Position numbers and translations under genes: made by a program
Shown: piece after piece, positions 1-11,125 of the stretch
How the letters are laid out: every line of letters starts with the position of its first letter
Numbering within the stretch: the stretch's first letter is position 1
The notes under the pieces: generated by a model
Database searches by the model: none
Told to the model about the DNA's origin: nothing
Seen by the model: only the letters and a program-made list of their open reading frames with translations
DNA from: Opeltia flavorubescens
Taxonomy: Eukaryota > Ascomycota > Lecanoromycetes > Teloschistales > Teloschistaceae
NCBI GenBank assembly: GCA_000442125.1
Contig: KE546967.1
Span: forward strand, 434,001 to 498,000
Direction of reading: 5' to 3'
Length of the DNA: 64,000 bases

Positions 1-1553
1 CTCTCCTTTACCCCCAGATCAATATCACAGTAATGACTCAGGATCTCCTCCCCTTTCCGAATACTCCAATCTTTCCCCGCTTCTCTCATTCCACCCCACT
101 TTACAACATCTTCCCGACCTCTGGCCGTCAGTCTCATACTACCTGCCCAATCCCATTTCACATTTGGTGCACAACTATGGTTCGCAAGAGACCACATCGA
201 ATGCACGGCACACACTTCCGGCATCCCTGTTTTGGGACTCATGCGGGCAGAAGCAACACCTCGGAATTTTGCGAATAGGGTAGAGACGACCCACGCATCG
301 GTTGATGAGAGGGAGGTAAAGATGTTAATACCCATCTTTTCGAACAGATGCAGCGGAGCAAGGATGTTATCCTCAAATGTGAACGGTAGTTTACGTGCGG
401 CCGGAGTCAATTCGAATGATGTTCTGGAGAGCGGCGGTGCAGCGAAATCCCCCCAAAGGTATTTCGTTTCTGGTAGCTCAAGGGGATGGATTTTTTGCGT
501 TTCTGCTAGAGCGAATGTCCGGCCTAGAAGGAGGAGGTAGAGTGCATTCGTTGCTGCGAGGGGAGATGGGTCCTTGGCGACGGTGTCGAGCTCTGATTGA
601 CAAATCGCTGCGTGATAGTGGGACATCGCTGCGTCATGGCAGGATTGAGAGCAGAAGATGATGTCGTCGCACTCCTGACATGAGGGCAAGGGTTCTTCAG
701 AGGCAGAGATGGATGGTAAAGGCGCTGAGCAGGCGTCACAAAGGGGATCGTAAAGTCGGTTGTTCGCGGCCAAGAGACTGGTTTCTAGGAGAACGGTTTC
801 TCGGGGGGCGATATCTTCTGTCGCAAAAATCCCAAGTTGTTTGATAGTCGGTGATGGCGTGGAGGGATCTTGTGGGGTGTCTTTCTCGAGCAGTGGAAGA
901 GATACGGCACGGACTTCGCATTTAGGAGCAACGCGCTTCATTTCTTCGTTCAAGACTCGTAAGCTTTCTTCAGATAGTCGATCTGGTTCATGGTGGTTCC
1001 AGGGGTAGAGTTCCCGTCTTATGTAACCTTGTTCCGGAAGATCCGTCTTTGGATTGTAACTCCAATCCGTATGGTTTGGGTCTTTTTCCAAGAGTAGGGT
1101 ATTATAGGACTTGAGTATATGTCTACGAAGAGACAGGAATGTAGCGTCTCTGGGACTAGCTCTAAGACCTCTATCTGCGAAATCATAGGCACTCCTCAGG
1201 CATCCACATTTGATCAGCAAGCGAGACAGCAAGGCAAAACAGTGCAAACGATGCTTGTCAAGCACTGAATCTACATGACTATCGTTAGCCTCCTCAATAT
1301 GCTCGGTGTCCCCAAAATCTTTTTGGAAGGCATCAAGAGCTTCGTCATGGTATTCTCCAGACTCATCTGAGATCTCGTCAAGCAGCAACAACGAACGGTA
1401 TGTGTCTGCAATTCCCAGATCGGGGTAGCCAAGTTTTTCGTGACATTCTGCTCGTTTCTCATATGTGGCGAAGCTGTACGGATATTCAGAGAAAATCTCG
1501 GTAAGCGAATCCCTCTGTTTCAGAAGTATGACCAGGTCGTGATCGTTGTCCAT
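1..1553 (-). CDS. SET and MYND domain protein, 3' end outside window
   Basis: An uninterrupted reading frame runs from an ATG at 1553 to the left edge (about 517 codons, no stop), so the C-terminus is missing. An in-frame TAG lies just upstream of the ATG, which supports this start. Residues about 272-318 form a MYND zinc finger (CDAC, then CQEC, FCSQSCH, and a final H/C pair ending in AAIC). Residues about 457-463 read NHSCAPN, the SET-domain signature around the cofactor pocket, and the last visible part (SHYCDIDL) matches the post-NHSC strand of SMYD-like SET domains. The first 200 residues look helical and TPR-like. Proteins of this layout are putative lysine methyltransferases; the target is unknown. 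It is divergently arranged with the aminotransferase gene. Domain identity is clear, enzymatic activity is inferred. Confidence 0.85.
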   Translation of the reverse strand, partial: MDNDHDLVILLKQRDSLTEIFSEYPYSFATYEKRAECHEKLGYPDLGIADTYRSLLLLDEISDESGEYHDEALDAFQKDFGDTEHIEEANDSHVDSVLDKHRLHCFALLSRLLIKCGCLRSAYDFADRGLRASPRDATFLSLRRHILKSYNTLLLEKDPNHTDWSYNPKTDLPEQGYIRRELYPWNHHEPDRLSEESLRVLNEEMKRVAPKCEVRAVSLPLLEKDTPQDPSTPSPTIKQLGIFATEDIAPRETVLLETSLLAANNRLYDPLCDACSAPLPSISASEEPLPSCQECDDIIFCSQSCHDAAMSHYHAAICQSELDTVAKDPSPLAATNALYLLLLGRTFALAETQKIHPLELPETKYLWGDFAAPPLSRTSFELTPAARKLPFTFEDNILAPLHLFEKMGINIFTSLSSTDAWVVSTLFAKFRGVASARMSPKTGMPEVCAVHSMWSLANHSCAPNVKWDWAGSMRLTARGREDVVKWGGMREAGKDWSIRKGEEILSHYCDIDLGVKE

Positions 1554-1966
1554 GTTGGTTCGCCTCGGAATGTCAGACCTATCCTAGTCCATATGACACA
1601 GCGCCGGAATCATCAATTGGATGACCGTGGCACTACTGGCGCCGATATTAAAGGATCAAAGGAACCTGACATCCCGAAGCAACCGCTGATGATATCGTGG
1701 TATCGATTTGTACCGTCCTCCGGTCGGGTCATCTTCACATTTAGGCTTAGGGCTGAAGGCCCGAGAACGTGCTTTTTTTTTATTTATACCTCAACCTCCT
1801 GCCTCCCTGCGCAATGACGACGCAGTGCATTTTTACACGTGCTATTTCTCCGGAGTACCAACCGTTTTCGTGTACATACACTAGATTCGTCTTTGGTTGT
1901 ATCGAATTGAGATTCGTAGACCCCAGACTTCATTGATTTCATACTCCAACTCTACGATTGTAGATC
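1554..1966. promoter_or_regulatory. Divergent promoter region between SET-MYND gene and aminotransferase gene
   Basis: About 410 bp separate the two divergent start codons. It contains a T-rich tract near 1776-1790 and pyrimidine-rich stretches typical of fungal core promoters. No specific binding site could be assigned. Confidence 0.4.
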
Positions 1967-3931
1967 ATGTGGCTATCAAGCAGGGGAAATTCAAGAGTTA
2001 AAACTGGCGAGGCGTTCGATTCGCTTGTCGAGGTATCATAGTCCTAGGAATACTGTGTCGAAACATTCTGAATTGATTGGGGACCTTTAGGTATTTACCA
2101 ACGTCTACGACAAAGATACCAATCCAGACGGAATGTCAGTCATCCTATGCTATAGACAAAACGTATGCTTAATCGTCTAAAGTATTTCCCTTGGAGTCGC
2201 GGAAAATGGACTGATGCATAAGGAGTTGGTTCTCTACTTCAACAGAGTATGTGTCTAGTCTCTACATGCAGTAATCCCTAAGAGGCGAAGTCATGAATAC
2301 TTCATTATTAGTCTATCATCGGTTTCTTTTCCTTAGTCTGCTTATTCTTTGCTGTTTCTACATCTCAATTGCATAAGATCCAACTTTATTGAGTCATAAA
2401 ACCAAGCTATCGGCTGCAAGACCCTCACTAACAAGACTAAGCTTGAAATCAGCACTCGACACCTTACCTACGGTGATGGGCCGTTCGGCAGCCGTGCCCT
2501 GCGGCTTGCTCTCAGTAACTTCTTCAACGATTATCTTAGCCCAGTAAAAAAGGTGCTCCCCGAACAGCTCGTCGTAGCCGGCGGCGTCACTTCAGTCATT
2601 GACTTGATTACATTCGCCACCACCAACCCCGGTGATGGCGTCCTTATCGGCCGACCTCTGTACACAAGCTTCTCGAACGATGTGAGTGCCAGATCCGACG
2701 CAAAGCTCGTCGCCGTAAGTGCCGAGGGCAAAGATCCGATGAGCGAGGAGATGGTAGAACAATATGAGAAGGAGCTTCTCAAGCAGGAGAAAGCAGGAAC
2801 AAAGATAAGAGCCATAATCCTCTCCAGGTCAGCTTTTTAAATCGCCCCCTTTCCCCAAATGACAGAAAAGGGGCGCCAAGACTAACATAAATACCTATCC
2901 AAAGCCCGCACAACCCCCTAGGCCTCTGTTATGTAAGTCAGGATCGCCATAAAACCTTTCAGATACCCTGCTAACCAGTATTCCAAATCCAGACCAAAGA
3001 CACCCTTATAGCCTACATGCGCTTCTGCCAAAAATACCGCATCCACTTCATCTCCGACGAAGTCTACGCCATGTCAATCTACCAGCACCCCGACAACGTG
3101 AACTCCGTCCCCTTCACCTCCGCCCTCTCCATCGACACCACATCCATAATCGACCCCAACCTCGTACACATCCTCTACGGCATGTCCAAAGACTTTTCCT
3201 GCAATGGCCTGCGCTCCGGTGTCCTCCTCAGCCAATCTAACGTCCCACTACTCAAAAGCGTGAAATCCGCCGCCCTCTTCTCCTGGCCCGCTTCGGTGGC
3301 CGAACTTTACTGGACAACCATGCTCAACGACCGGAAATTCTTAGATTACTATTTCGCGGAAAACAGCAAGCGATTAGCAGAGGGATATACCACCCTTACA
3401 AACTTCTTGAAGTCTCACAAGATCACCTGGGTTAAGGGAAGCAACGCTGGGTTCTTCATCTGGGTGGACTTCCGCAGTTTCTTAGGCAAGGATATCCATG
3501 TCGATGATGATGAGCATCAGGTCGAGACAATGGCGGTGGAGAGGCCGAGTCAGGTGTACAAGACAAGCAAGAAAGCGAGTGACAGGGACAATTGGTTTTT
3601 CCAGAAGATCATGAAGGCCAAGGTTTTTGTGGCGAGCGGGAATGCCTTTTTCGCCGAGGAGCATGGGTGGTACCGTGTTTCCTTCTCCGTATCGAAGGAG
3701 ATATTGGAAGTAGGATTACAGAGGTTGGGGAAAGTGCTGGAGGAGGTGAGGAAGGAGGTTGAGGGTCGAGTTGTGGAAAATGGTTCGTTGGAAAATGGTT
3801 TGAAGGAAAATGGTGTGAAGGAAAATGGTGGGAAGGAAAATGGTTTGAAGGAAAATGGTTTGAAGGAAAATGGTTTGAAGGAGAATGGTTTGAGAGAGTT
3901 GGCGGAGCACGGCAAGATGAGGTCGACCTAG
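1967..3931 (+). CDS. PLP-dependent aminotransferase, class I/II (ACC synthase-like)
   Basis: Spliced model: exons 1967-2032, 2091-2134, 2183-2246, 2421-2827, 2905-2932 and 2993-3931, giving 515 residues. Frames join exactly and restore family sequence such as DGIISLGVAENGL, LTYGDGPFGSRALR and SPHNPLGLCY. The PLP-binding lysine is in YGMSKDFSCNGLRSG, the ISDEVYA motif carries the cofactor aspartate, and GWYRVSFS near the C-terminus is the carboxylate-binding arginine region. The family resembles plant 1-aminocyclopropane-1-carboxylate synthases, but in fungi these enzymes are usually uncharacterised aminotransferases, often in secondary metabolism. The third intron (2247-2420, 174 bp) is longer than the others and could hide a small exon. 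The tail after about residue 440 is an unusual repeat (separate entry). An ambiguous base N is at 3964, just after the stop. Confidence 0.85.
3776..3895 (+). repeat. In-frame 15-bp tandem repeat, 8 units, coding for ENG-x-x/KENG-type pentapeptides
   Basis: Eight consecutive 15-bp units of the form gaaaatggtttgaag lie at the 3' end of the aminotransferase gene, coding for repeats of E-N-G-L-K. Units differ at a few positions (units 1, 3, 4 and 8 are variants), while units 2 and 5-7 are identical. Because 15 is a multiple of three, unit gain or loss keeps the frame. It lies outside the catalytic fold. Confidence 0.95.
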
Positions 3932-4131
3932 ACGGATGTATAGATGGTTCCCCATTATAGATTNATGTATAGAACAGGGAGAAACATAGACTGACTAGAA
4001 GGTGTAATTTTGGAATCCTCATTTACTTGCAAGATTATCAGGTCTCATGATATTTCCGTTTCTTTGGCATTTGTATCGACTATCGACTACCACCGTAATC
4101 GATACCTGGATATTTCGACCTCCCTAAAACA
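3932..4131. other. Short convergent intergenic region
   Basis: About 200 bp between the aminotransferase stop and the stop of the WD40 gene. It must hold both 3' untranslated regions and poly(A) signals. One ambiguous base at 3964. No gene seen. Confidence 0.5.
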
Positions 4132-7100
4132 CTACATAACCTGCATGATCGTGAGCATTCAACTCTTGATTTGCATTGAGATATGGGATCTTACCGAGCA
4201 ATTTTCACTATCCAGCATGACTGGAACACCCTCACCATCGCCTTCCCCGTTACCACCTGCAGTAGCTTGTCTCGCCCTCAACCTCGCGGAAAGCTGAGCC
4301 AGCATTCCTCGCTACAAGGGAAGAACCACAGATCAGCCTCCAAACCAGCTAAGCCATTCCGCAAACCCGACTTCAACTATCCGCAATCTCTGGAAAGAGC
4401 CATCGGGACGTACCGTAATGAAGGCTTCCCGCATGCCCGATCGACGGTTTACTTCATTCTCTCGCACTATTTCATCCTTGAGTTCCATTCTCCGCCGGCT
4501 CTCAAGACCTTCTCCATTCCGGGTTTCACCAGAGTTTCGTGCTCGACGACGACCACCTGACAGTGAGGAATGGGTCACAAAGCCATTAGAAGAATTACTG
4601 ATATTGACGCCGTTTCGAGCATCCTCTTGAGCGCGGCTATCGGGTGAGAATATCTTGATCGTCGAGTCGATACCGGAGACCGCCAAAGTTGTCTCGTAAG
4701 GGTGTCCTGCAGCCCAAGTATTAATAATTTTTAGGGGTTGTATCAAGTAAAGCAACATACCTTGTACAACGTTTACAATTTCACCATCGGCTTCTAAGAT
4801 GGAGACGATTGCCGATGTTTGACGGTCCCANATGAAGAGATTTCTAAGCAGAGAGAGTAAGTGCATTTAATTAGGACTTCTTAGACAAGATGTCGGAGAA
4901 AGACCTACCCACAATCGCTGCCAGAGACGACGTACTCATCATTGAGTCCGAAAAAGTTGACGTCTTTGACAGTTCTGACATTACAATGACCTGCATATGA
5001 TCTTGTATGCGAGCTGTAGGGGACATTTTGATCCACCAATTCTCTGATTTTCCCACGATTAGAAGCTGAACGGAAAATGAATTGACGCTCTTCAGCAGTA
5101 ATGTCTTCATCACTGTTTCCAGCATCATCATCGTCTTGCTCGTCCTGGTCTTCATCACCATCGTCATCATCCTCATTCTCGCCATGTTCAGCTAAATGTT
5201 CGGCAATCTCGTCATGTATGTCTTCTATTAATACTACATCTGTGTCGGAACCGGCATCATCGGGATCAGTGCTGATATCTCGACTCATCGACCTCGTGGA
5301 AGCTGATCCTTCAATCTCGTTGATTTCAGTATCGGCGGACCCCGTTATTGTCGTAGCATCTCTACTCTCGGTAGATTCCCGTACCACTAAACTGACAGTG
5401 TCGACAACATCTTCAGGCTCATCGGGATCAATGTCATCCTGCACCCGTCCTTCGTCGATACGCGTTGTTCCTAGCCCACCGAAAGCGACATCGACATATC
5501 GATAGTTGATACCCTCGCCAGCGTTCATGAGCAGTCCACGACCAACCTTTAAGCCCCAGAATTTCAAAGCAGCTTGTTTGTCTTGAGCAACGGGTATTGT
5601 TCTTGCCGTAGCTCCCTCTTCAGCGGGCATAATAGCCCGAGATAGATCCCTAAGAGGCATCCGGATGGAGCTGCTGAAGGCAATCACTGCCCCAGTCTCG
5701 GATGCGAATGCCTGCCTGTGTTCATCTCGTTCAAATCGAGAAGCGTCGATATTTGGTATTGGGCGGGAACCGGCCATCTGCAAAAGGTATGGGATAAGAT
5801 AATCATCGACACCACCCTGACCAGCTTCATCCGGGATTGGAAACCTTGAATGATATTTCCGTTGGCCAGGGGTCCTCTTGAAACCTTCCAATACTGAATT
5901 TGGCCCTCCGTCAAGCCAAAGAAGTATGGCTTTCAGGAAATCAAGACTGAAGATCTCTCGTTGGGAAGGACTCGGACCCTCGCAAGGAGCGGGTCCAATC
6001 AGCTGAAATTGTTGCAGCAGCCGATTTGAGTCTGTAGCGCCTGTTTTCAGTTCTCCACCTAGGACTTTCGCCAGGGTCCCAGCAGCTTGGACGAAGCGGC
6101 GAGAGGAGTCTCTATGACCGCGCAAAGTCTGTTGAAAAGCAACATCCCCTTCTTGAGGATTGAGAGGGTACCTCCACGACTTACAAATCGCATCCATGTC
6201 CCTAATAGAACTCGCGGCGAGACCTAGAGCGAGAGTAAAATTTGCCTCATGGCAGAAATGATCATGCTGGTTCTCTACACCTCGATGAACATCTGTATCA
6301 GAAAGAGAAAATAATAATTTCCGAATCTTGACCACACTCTTGGCAATTCGTAAGCTTCTCTTCTGGGATTCGTTTAAGAGGGAACTTCGAGCATTTTCAG
6401 CTGCAGCCTGAGGAACCGTCACCACGGGATCACGCATCGCTATATCTTCACTCTGGCCATTTCCGTAGTGAACCCGGAGTGCCAGATCTCCAGTTTCACT
6501 TGCCGCACTTCCAGAGCGCCTGGTTTTAGAACTTCTTCGTACCCGATCAGACGACGTTGAAGCCTTGCCTTGCCTCCTTTTTCGCTTTCTGTCTGGCGTC
6601 TCCTTCGCCTTCGTGCCAGACCCACGTCCCACCGTATCTGAATTGTGGAATTGTGCATCTGCCGCATCTGGACTTCTGAGAATATCGAAGCTATAGATAT
6701 GGTCTCCGGACCAGCTTGCGATCAATTCGTTCGGGTTTGCGTCACTGATCTTACAGGCGGTAATATGCCCATTGTCCGTTCTCCGCATCCGGCTCTTCCC
6801 GTTCGGAGCGAATCTTCGGACACATTTTGTAGCTGCGCTCATAGACTCGTCTTCAACCGAGGACATGCTTTCGGTAGGTGTTACATTGCCTGGGTTTCCT
6901 TGTTCGGCAAGTCTATCGCGACCAAGCATTCTTCGGTCGTGTAGGAAGCAGTGGAGATGTGCGCCCCCGAGGGCAATATAGTGAGGTTGAGTTGCAGAGC
7001 AGGAGATAGTGTTCAGATCTAGACGATGCCGCTTGTAGGAGATCAACGGCGGAGGAACATTGGGATCATTATTTCGACCTCTTGGACTTGGGTATGCCGA

Positions 7101-7877
7101 AGAAGGAAGTCGAAGATCAAATTGACGTACCTAAATGATCTTCAGCAGGTGTACTGATATGGTCCGAATTGCGATATTGTCATGGTACCTCGCCGTCCTC
7201 GCTGCACGTCCTATAGGGGAATAAGTCGCTTATGGTCTCACAGTAGGATGAGTTGCAGGCACTTACAGAAATAAGAACGGTGACGATTCCGTGACGATTC
7301 GCTTGACACGATCGGCATGTGATCGGTATATTCTTGTGTTGGTATCCCCATAGCTTAGGTACTGCACTCCTTTATATATATTGTTCAAATGAGCTCGAGG
7401 TGTCGAAGTCGATGGGCCAGGAGGTATAGTGGAGCGGCCGTTGCATTCTATATCAAACACCCGTACTTCGGCGTCCCCAGCACATGTCACTACTGTCTTA
7501 TCGCCAGAGTGGGGCATGAACTTGACGGAAAAGATATTGGCCGAGTGGCCAGTTGAGACCGTAGTGCTGAGAGAAATTGGAGCGGTGGAATCCAGACTTT
7601 GGTGGGAATAAACGTTGAGATATTGATCATCAGACCCGGAGACCAAAAGCCTGCCGGATGAGGACCAACTGTACATGCCTTGTCAGGAACCATGCGGTCA
7701 GATCGAAACAGTATGGAGGAGAGCTCACCACAAAGTATTCACGCAACCCGAATGACCGCCAAGCTCTTGCACGATATCTAGGTTCTCGACCAAAGACCTA
7801 TCCCCGTAGAAGCTTTTGAAAGTCGACGGCCGGCCAACTTCTCGCCTCAGGAGGCGATCCGTCATAGTGGGCTTCAT
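4132..7877 (-). CDS. WD40-repeat protein of the DCAF6/DCAF8/Iqw1 type
   Basis: Spliced model on the minus strand: exons 7729-7877, 7267-7668, 7189-7210, 4909-7130, 4761-4843, 4414-4706, 4195-4311 and 4132-4140, giving 1098 residues. All junctions are GT-AG and in frame. The first exons encode WD repeats (HSGCVNTL|CWSSSGRLLVSGSDD, HSANIFSVKFMPHSGD, HADRVKRIV). The large exon adds a long low-complexity insert with acidic runs (ENEDDDDGDEDQDEQ), and the C-terminal exons restore a last propeller blade (DEYVVSGSDCGNLFIWDRQT, GHPYETTLAVSGIDSTIKIF) and the motif REAFITRGMLAQL. This split propeller fits DDB1-CUL4-associated factors, substrate receptors of cullin-4 ubiquitin ligases; S. pombe Iqw1 is the likely relative. 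The last 9-nt exon (ending Cys-Ser-Val-Met) is my choice; reading through instead would end about 4150. An N at 4831 falls inside the codon before the Trp of FIWD. Confidence 0.8.
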
Positions 7878-8375
7878 GGTTGCCTTTGCAGACGTATTGA
7901 GAGGTTTCAAGGGTATCCAGTGGTAAGATGGTAGACACGGAGCATCAGATTAGGATCCATTGGCCGCGGTGTGATTTATGCGGCCACTTGTAGGTACAAC
8001 GGTATGGTTTTCGAAGCTCAGTTCTGAGGCATTGTCTGCCGAGGTTACTTTTTTATCTTATCACCGAATGAAATCCGGAGCTAGAGGGAAATCCATGACT
8101 AATCAGGGGCCGCCTCACCTTTACGACGGAAGATCTGGATGTCGATACACCGATTTACATGTAAGCCAATTCAGCAATATACATTAAGAGAGACGAGTCT
8201 ACTGCATTGGTGACTGGGTTGCAGGACGTATCTAGTGCCCCTGTCAGACGAAACATTGTCACTGACCCATGGTATCAGATATAGTATATCTTCCCTTCCC
8301 TCCAGAACTTAAAGTCGTCTTTGATACTACAATATAGATTTGTGTCTAGGACTTCGTTTTCATCAATCTAGTTTT
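7878..8375. promoter_or_regulatory. Intergenic region upstream of WD40 gene
   Basis: About 500 bp between the start of the WD40 gene and the 3' end of the next minus-strand gene. It should hold the WD40 promoter and the 3' untranslated region of the neighbour. No gene or repeat recognised. Confidence 0.4.
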
Positions 8376-9569
8376 TCATCGCATTCGTTTCACACTTGCT
8401 ACATCCCGTTTACTGGGTGTCTTCGTATTCCCTTCTATTCCGCGGTGAACTTTGACGCTCAAGTTTTCGATCTGCGCTTCAATCCACATTTCTTCTTGGA
8501 CCATCAATTCATACTCGACGCTGCGAATGCAATCCACCTCTGCCAACATGTCGATCACAAGGTCTTGAAGCAGAATAAGAAGCTTTCCGAGGCTAGAGCT
8601 CACAGGTGCCGACCCCAGCGTTCTTAAATCACCTGTCAATGTGCTCAAACTTCTCTGCAATGCGTCGACGTCGTTCTGCCAGCCAGCCCCTATTTCCTCT
8701 ACATAAGTATCCCTTACGGCATGGGCTGGCTTATCAGATTCGCGTGACTCTCGCATATGTTGAGCTTGGGAGAACCATGCCTCAAATGAGCTAATGACAC
8801 GATGATATTTGCTACCGGCGTTAAGGTTCCCGTATATCTCTTCGATGCATTTCGAGAGCGTATGTACTCTTCTCTCAATCTCCGAAGGCTTTATGTTCCG
8901 ACACCATTCGACAAACCCGTTTTGATTTCTAAGCTCTTGCGTCTGATGGGCGATATCGGCGATCTCCACGTGACGTTCCACGAGGTCTTCGAATCGTTTC
9001 TGGAAATGCACTTTGGCGCTCATCCGCCATTGTAGCTGGATCTCAGCCGATGCTGAATGGAGGACATGCAACTGAAGTAGTTTCCTTTGAATCTGGCGGG
9101 CGTCTTCAGAAACATCCTCTCGGACGTTTGTATCAGAAGGTGAGATCGACGAAGCTGATCTGGCAATCTGCTGTGATGATTTGCGCTGAGGAATGTTTGA
9201 GCCTTTCGAATCTTTCTTTTCGAATGGCGATTGTTTGCGGATCCCATATTGCTGGCCGGTTGATTTTGCGCCTGATATTCCAGTGCTATTCATGGTCTGG
9301 CTTTCCGATTCTTTATCTTTTGTAATGGGGGATGCTTTGTTGCTAGGGAGCGTAGAAGCACCAATATATCGATTTTTGGGAAAGACATGTCTCGTACTAC
9401 GATATCCAGAGCCCCCCTGTGAAATTTGTATGTGCGAGGAGTGAGTGGTAGCAGGCGGTATCAGTGAACTCCCTCTGACTTTGGGATCACCTCCTTGATT
9501 TGGGGTTGCGGCGGGTTGGCCTACGTCAGGTGTTTGAGGATACCGCTTGAGCTGCAGAGGCTTCGACAT
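8376..9569 (-). CDS. Conserved-looking coiled-coil protein of unknown function
   Basis: Single-exon gene of 397 residues. The frame is open 36 bp further upstream, but the first ATG is at 9569 (MSKPLQLKRYPQ), which I take as the start. Residues 1 to about 145 are polar, basic and low complexity (Ser, Gly, Gln, Lys). Residues about 150-375 are helical and rich in heptad-like Leu/Ile spacing (for example QRKLLQLHVLHSASAEIQL, and LGKLLILLQDLVIDMLAEVD). A basic disordered head followed by a coiled coil is the layout of microtubule-binding augmin subunits such as HAUS8, but I cannot establish homology by eye. No enzyme motif, signal peptide or membrane segment is visible. I do not recognise a named family with confidence. 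Confidence 0.7.
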   Translation of the reverse strand: MSKPLQLKRYPQTPDVGQPAATPNQGGDPKVRGSSLIPPATTHSSHIQISQGGSGYRSTRHVFPKNRYIGASTLPSNKASPITKDKESESQTMNSTGISGAKSTGQQYGIRKQSPFEKKDSKGSNIPQRKSSQQIARSASSISPSDTNVREDVSEDARQIQRKLLQLHVLHSASAEIQLQWRMSAKVHFQKRFEDLVERHVEIADIAHQTQELRNQNGFVEWCRNIKPSEIERRVHTLSKCIEEIYGNLNAGSKYHRVISSFEAWFSQAQHMRESRESDKPAHAVRDTYVEEIGAGWQNDVDALQRSLSTLTGDLRTLGSAPVSSSLGKLLILLQDLVIDMLAEVDCIRSVEYELMVQEEMWIEAQIENLSVKVHRGIEGNTKTPSKRDVASVKRMR

Positions 9570-10339
9570 CCGGGCTTCAGGAGCTGCACAGAATAAGATG
9601 CTCAAAGAGGCAGCCAGTAGGGCTTAAATCAACACAACGTTCCTGTCGGTTCCGTGTTGCTGCGCAAGGATAATGTATCAACCTCTAGTACAACTTAGTC
9701 CGTAGAAATATGAGCTTTCTCCTCCTATTCTAGAAGTATTCGACCACGCTTTTACAAGCCTAAAGCTAGGTAACGTCGTTGAAAGGCGCAACTTATTGTT
9801 TGTTTACTTTCTGCGGACTAGTGTGACAAGCTACTGTAAACTTCAGGGTCTCAATTGAGTTCCTTCGCTTCTGCACATATGTAGGGCACGCATTATAAAT
9901 TTGACCAGGCTATAATTTGCTCATGCAGCCTTCTGTTCCAAATGGGTGACAGCTTCGGCTTGGTGGGTGAAATTTTGGTGGAGGATGGATTGGCTCATAG
10001 GCTAGAAATAGCTGTACAGATTTGTACGTTCTACAGCGCTTGCAATTAATGCATTGGTACGCATCGAGATGCACAATTTTCCGGTACTCGTCCTGGTCGA
10101 GGAAAGAGTTGCGATGCGAAAAGTAGAGTGGCGCAATGCAGAAGGTCCAGTATAGAAATATGTGCGTCATTTTCTACAATTGGCAAGCTGCAGCACTACA
10201 AGCGAGCACCTGTCGCAGGTCACCACGCCTTTTGATGATACTGACAGTAGACAATCTTCCACTCAAGGCTTTAGCCGCATTGTCTCTACCGCCCTAAGGC
10301 TCTGTGGAATCCTACTTCTATTACAAACATACTGCCAAT
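9570..10339. promoter_or_regulatory. Divergent promoter region, coiled-coil gene and 6-phosphogluconolactonase gene
   Basis: About 770 bp between divergent start codons. Nothing in it reads as a gene; short open frames here lack family resemblance and biased codon use. Confidence 0.4.
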
Positions 10340-11125
10340 ATGGGACCCAACCTGTATGCGTTTAACGACATCGCTTCGCTTGCAAAGACACTACGCCCAT
10401 ACATCATACAGTGCCAGAATGCGGGCTTAGAGCGTCATGGTCTGTTTAAGGTTGCTGTCTCCGGTGGATCTCTTCCTTCAACACTCGCCAAAGCACTCTT
10501 GGACCCGGACCAAGGCGGGCCCGAAGACGTGGTCGACTTCGCTAAATGGGAGATCTTCTTTGCGGACGAGCGAGCAGTGCCTTTGGATCATGCCGACAGC
10601 AATTACAAGCTACTGAAGGAGGAGCTACTAGACAAGATTCCTGGGGATTCGGGGAAACCTAGAGTACATCACATCGACCTCAAATACCTCGACGACCTGC
10701 AAGAAATGGCAGACCAGTACCAAGAAGCCTTGATGCAGTCGTTCGCCTTCAAAGATAGCGTCAAGCTTCCCATATTCGACCTGCTTCTCCTGGGTTGCGG
10801 ACCAGACGGTCACACCTGCTCCCTTTTCCCCAGCCATGAGCTCTTGCGTGAATCAGATGCCTGGGTCGCACCGATAGAGGACAGTCCGAAGCCGCCAGCC
10901 AAGAGAATCACGCTCTCTCTCCCGGTCGTCACTCACGGCACTAAGATTGCCTTTGTTGCAACAGGGGCGGGTAAAAAGGACATCTTGAAGCAGATCTTCG
11001 ATACCGAGGAAGGCAGAAGCTTACCGTGTGGGCTGGTTAACGAAGGTGGAGCGGACAAAGTGAGCTGGTTCACAGATTCCAGCGCCGTGGAGGGTGTGGG
11101 GTACCCACGACGCGGCAGCCTGTAG
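10340..11125 (+). CDS. 6-phosphogluconolactonase
   Basis: Intronless gene of 261 residues. The frame opens earlier at a GTG, but the first ATG is at 10340 (MGPNLYAFNDIASL). The NagB/6PGL family signature is clear: VAVSGGSLPSTLAKAL near the N-terminus binds phosphate, WEIFFADERAVPLDHADSNYK is the second family motif, and LLLLGCGPDGHTCSLFP is the third, carrying the catalytic His. The protein ends SAVEGVGYPRRGSL, typical of fungal Sol-type lactonases, and the length matches. It hydrolyses 6-phosphogluconolactone to 6-phosphogluconate, the second step of the oxidative pentose phosphate pathway, in the cytosol, supporting NADPH supply. Confidence 0.95.
   Translation: MGPNLYAFNDIASLAKTLRPYIIQCQNAGLERHGLFKVAVSGGSLPSTLAKALLDPDQGGPEDVVDFAKWEIFFADERAVPLDHADSNYKLLKEELLDKIPGDSGKPRVHHIDLKYLDDLQEMADQYQEALMQSFAFKDSVKLPIFDLLLLGCGPDGHTCSLFPSHELLRESDAWVAPIEDSPKPPAKRITLSLPVVTHGTKIAFVATGAGKKDILKQIFDTEEGRSLPCGLVNEGGADKVSWFTDSSAVEGVGYPRRGSL

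Noticed and set aside
3550-4022. Repetitive minus-strand frames (PFSFK, NHFPS and TIFLQ repeats) opposite the aminotransferase tail
   Set aside because: They are antisense readings of the 15-bp tandem repeat and have no start context or family resemblance.
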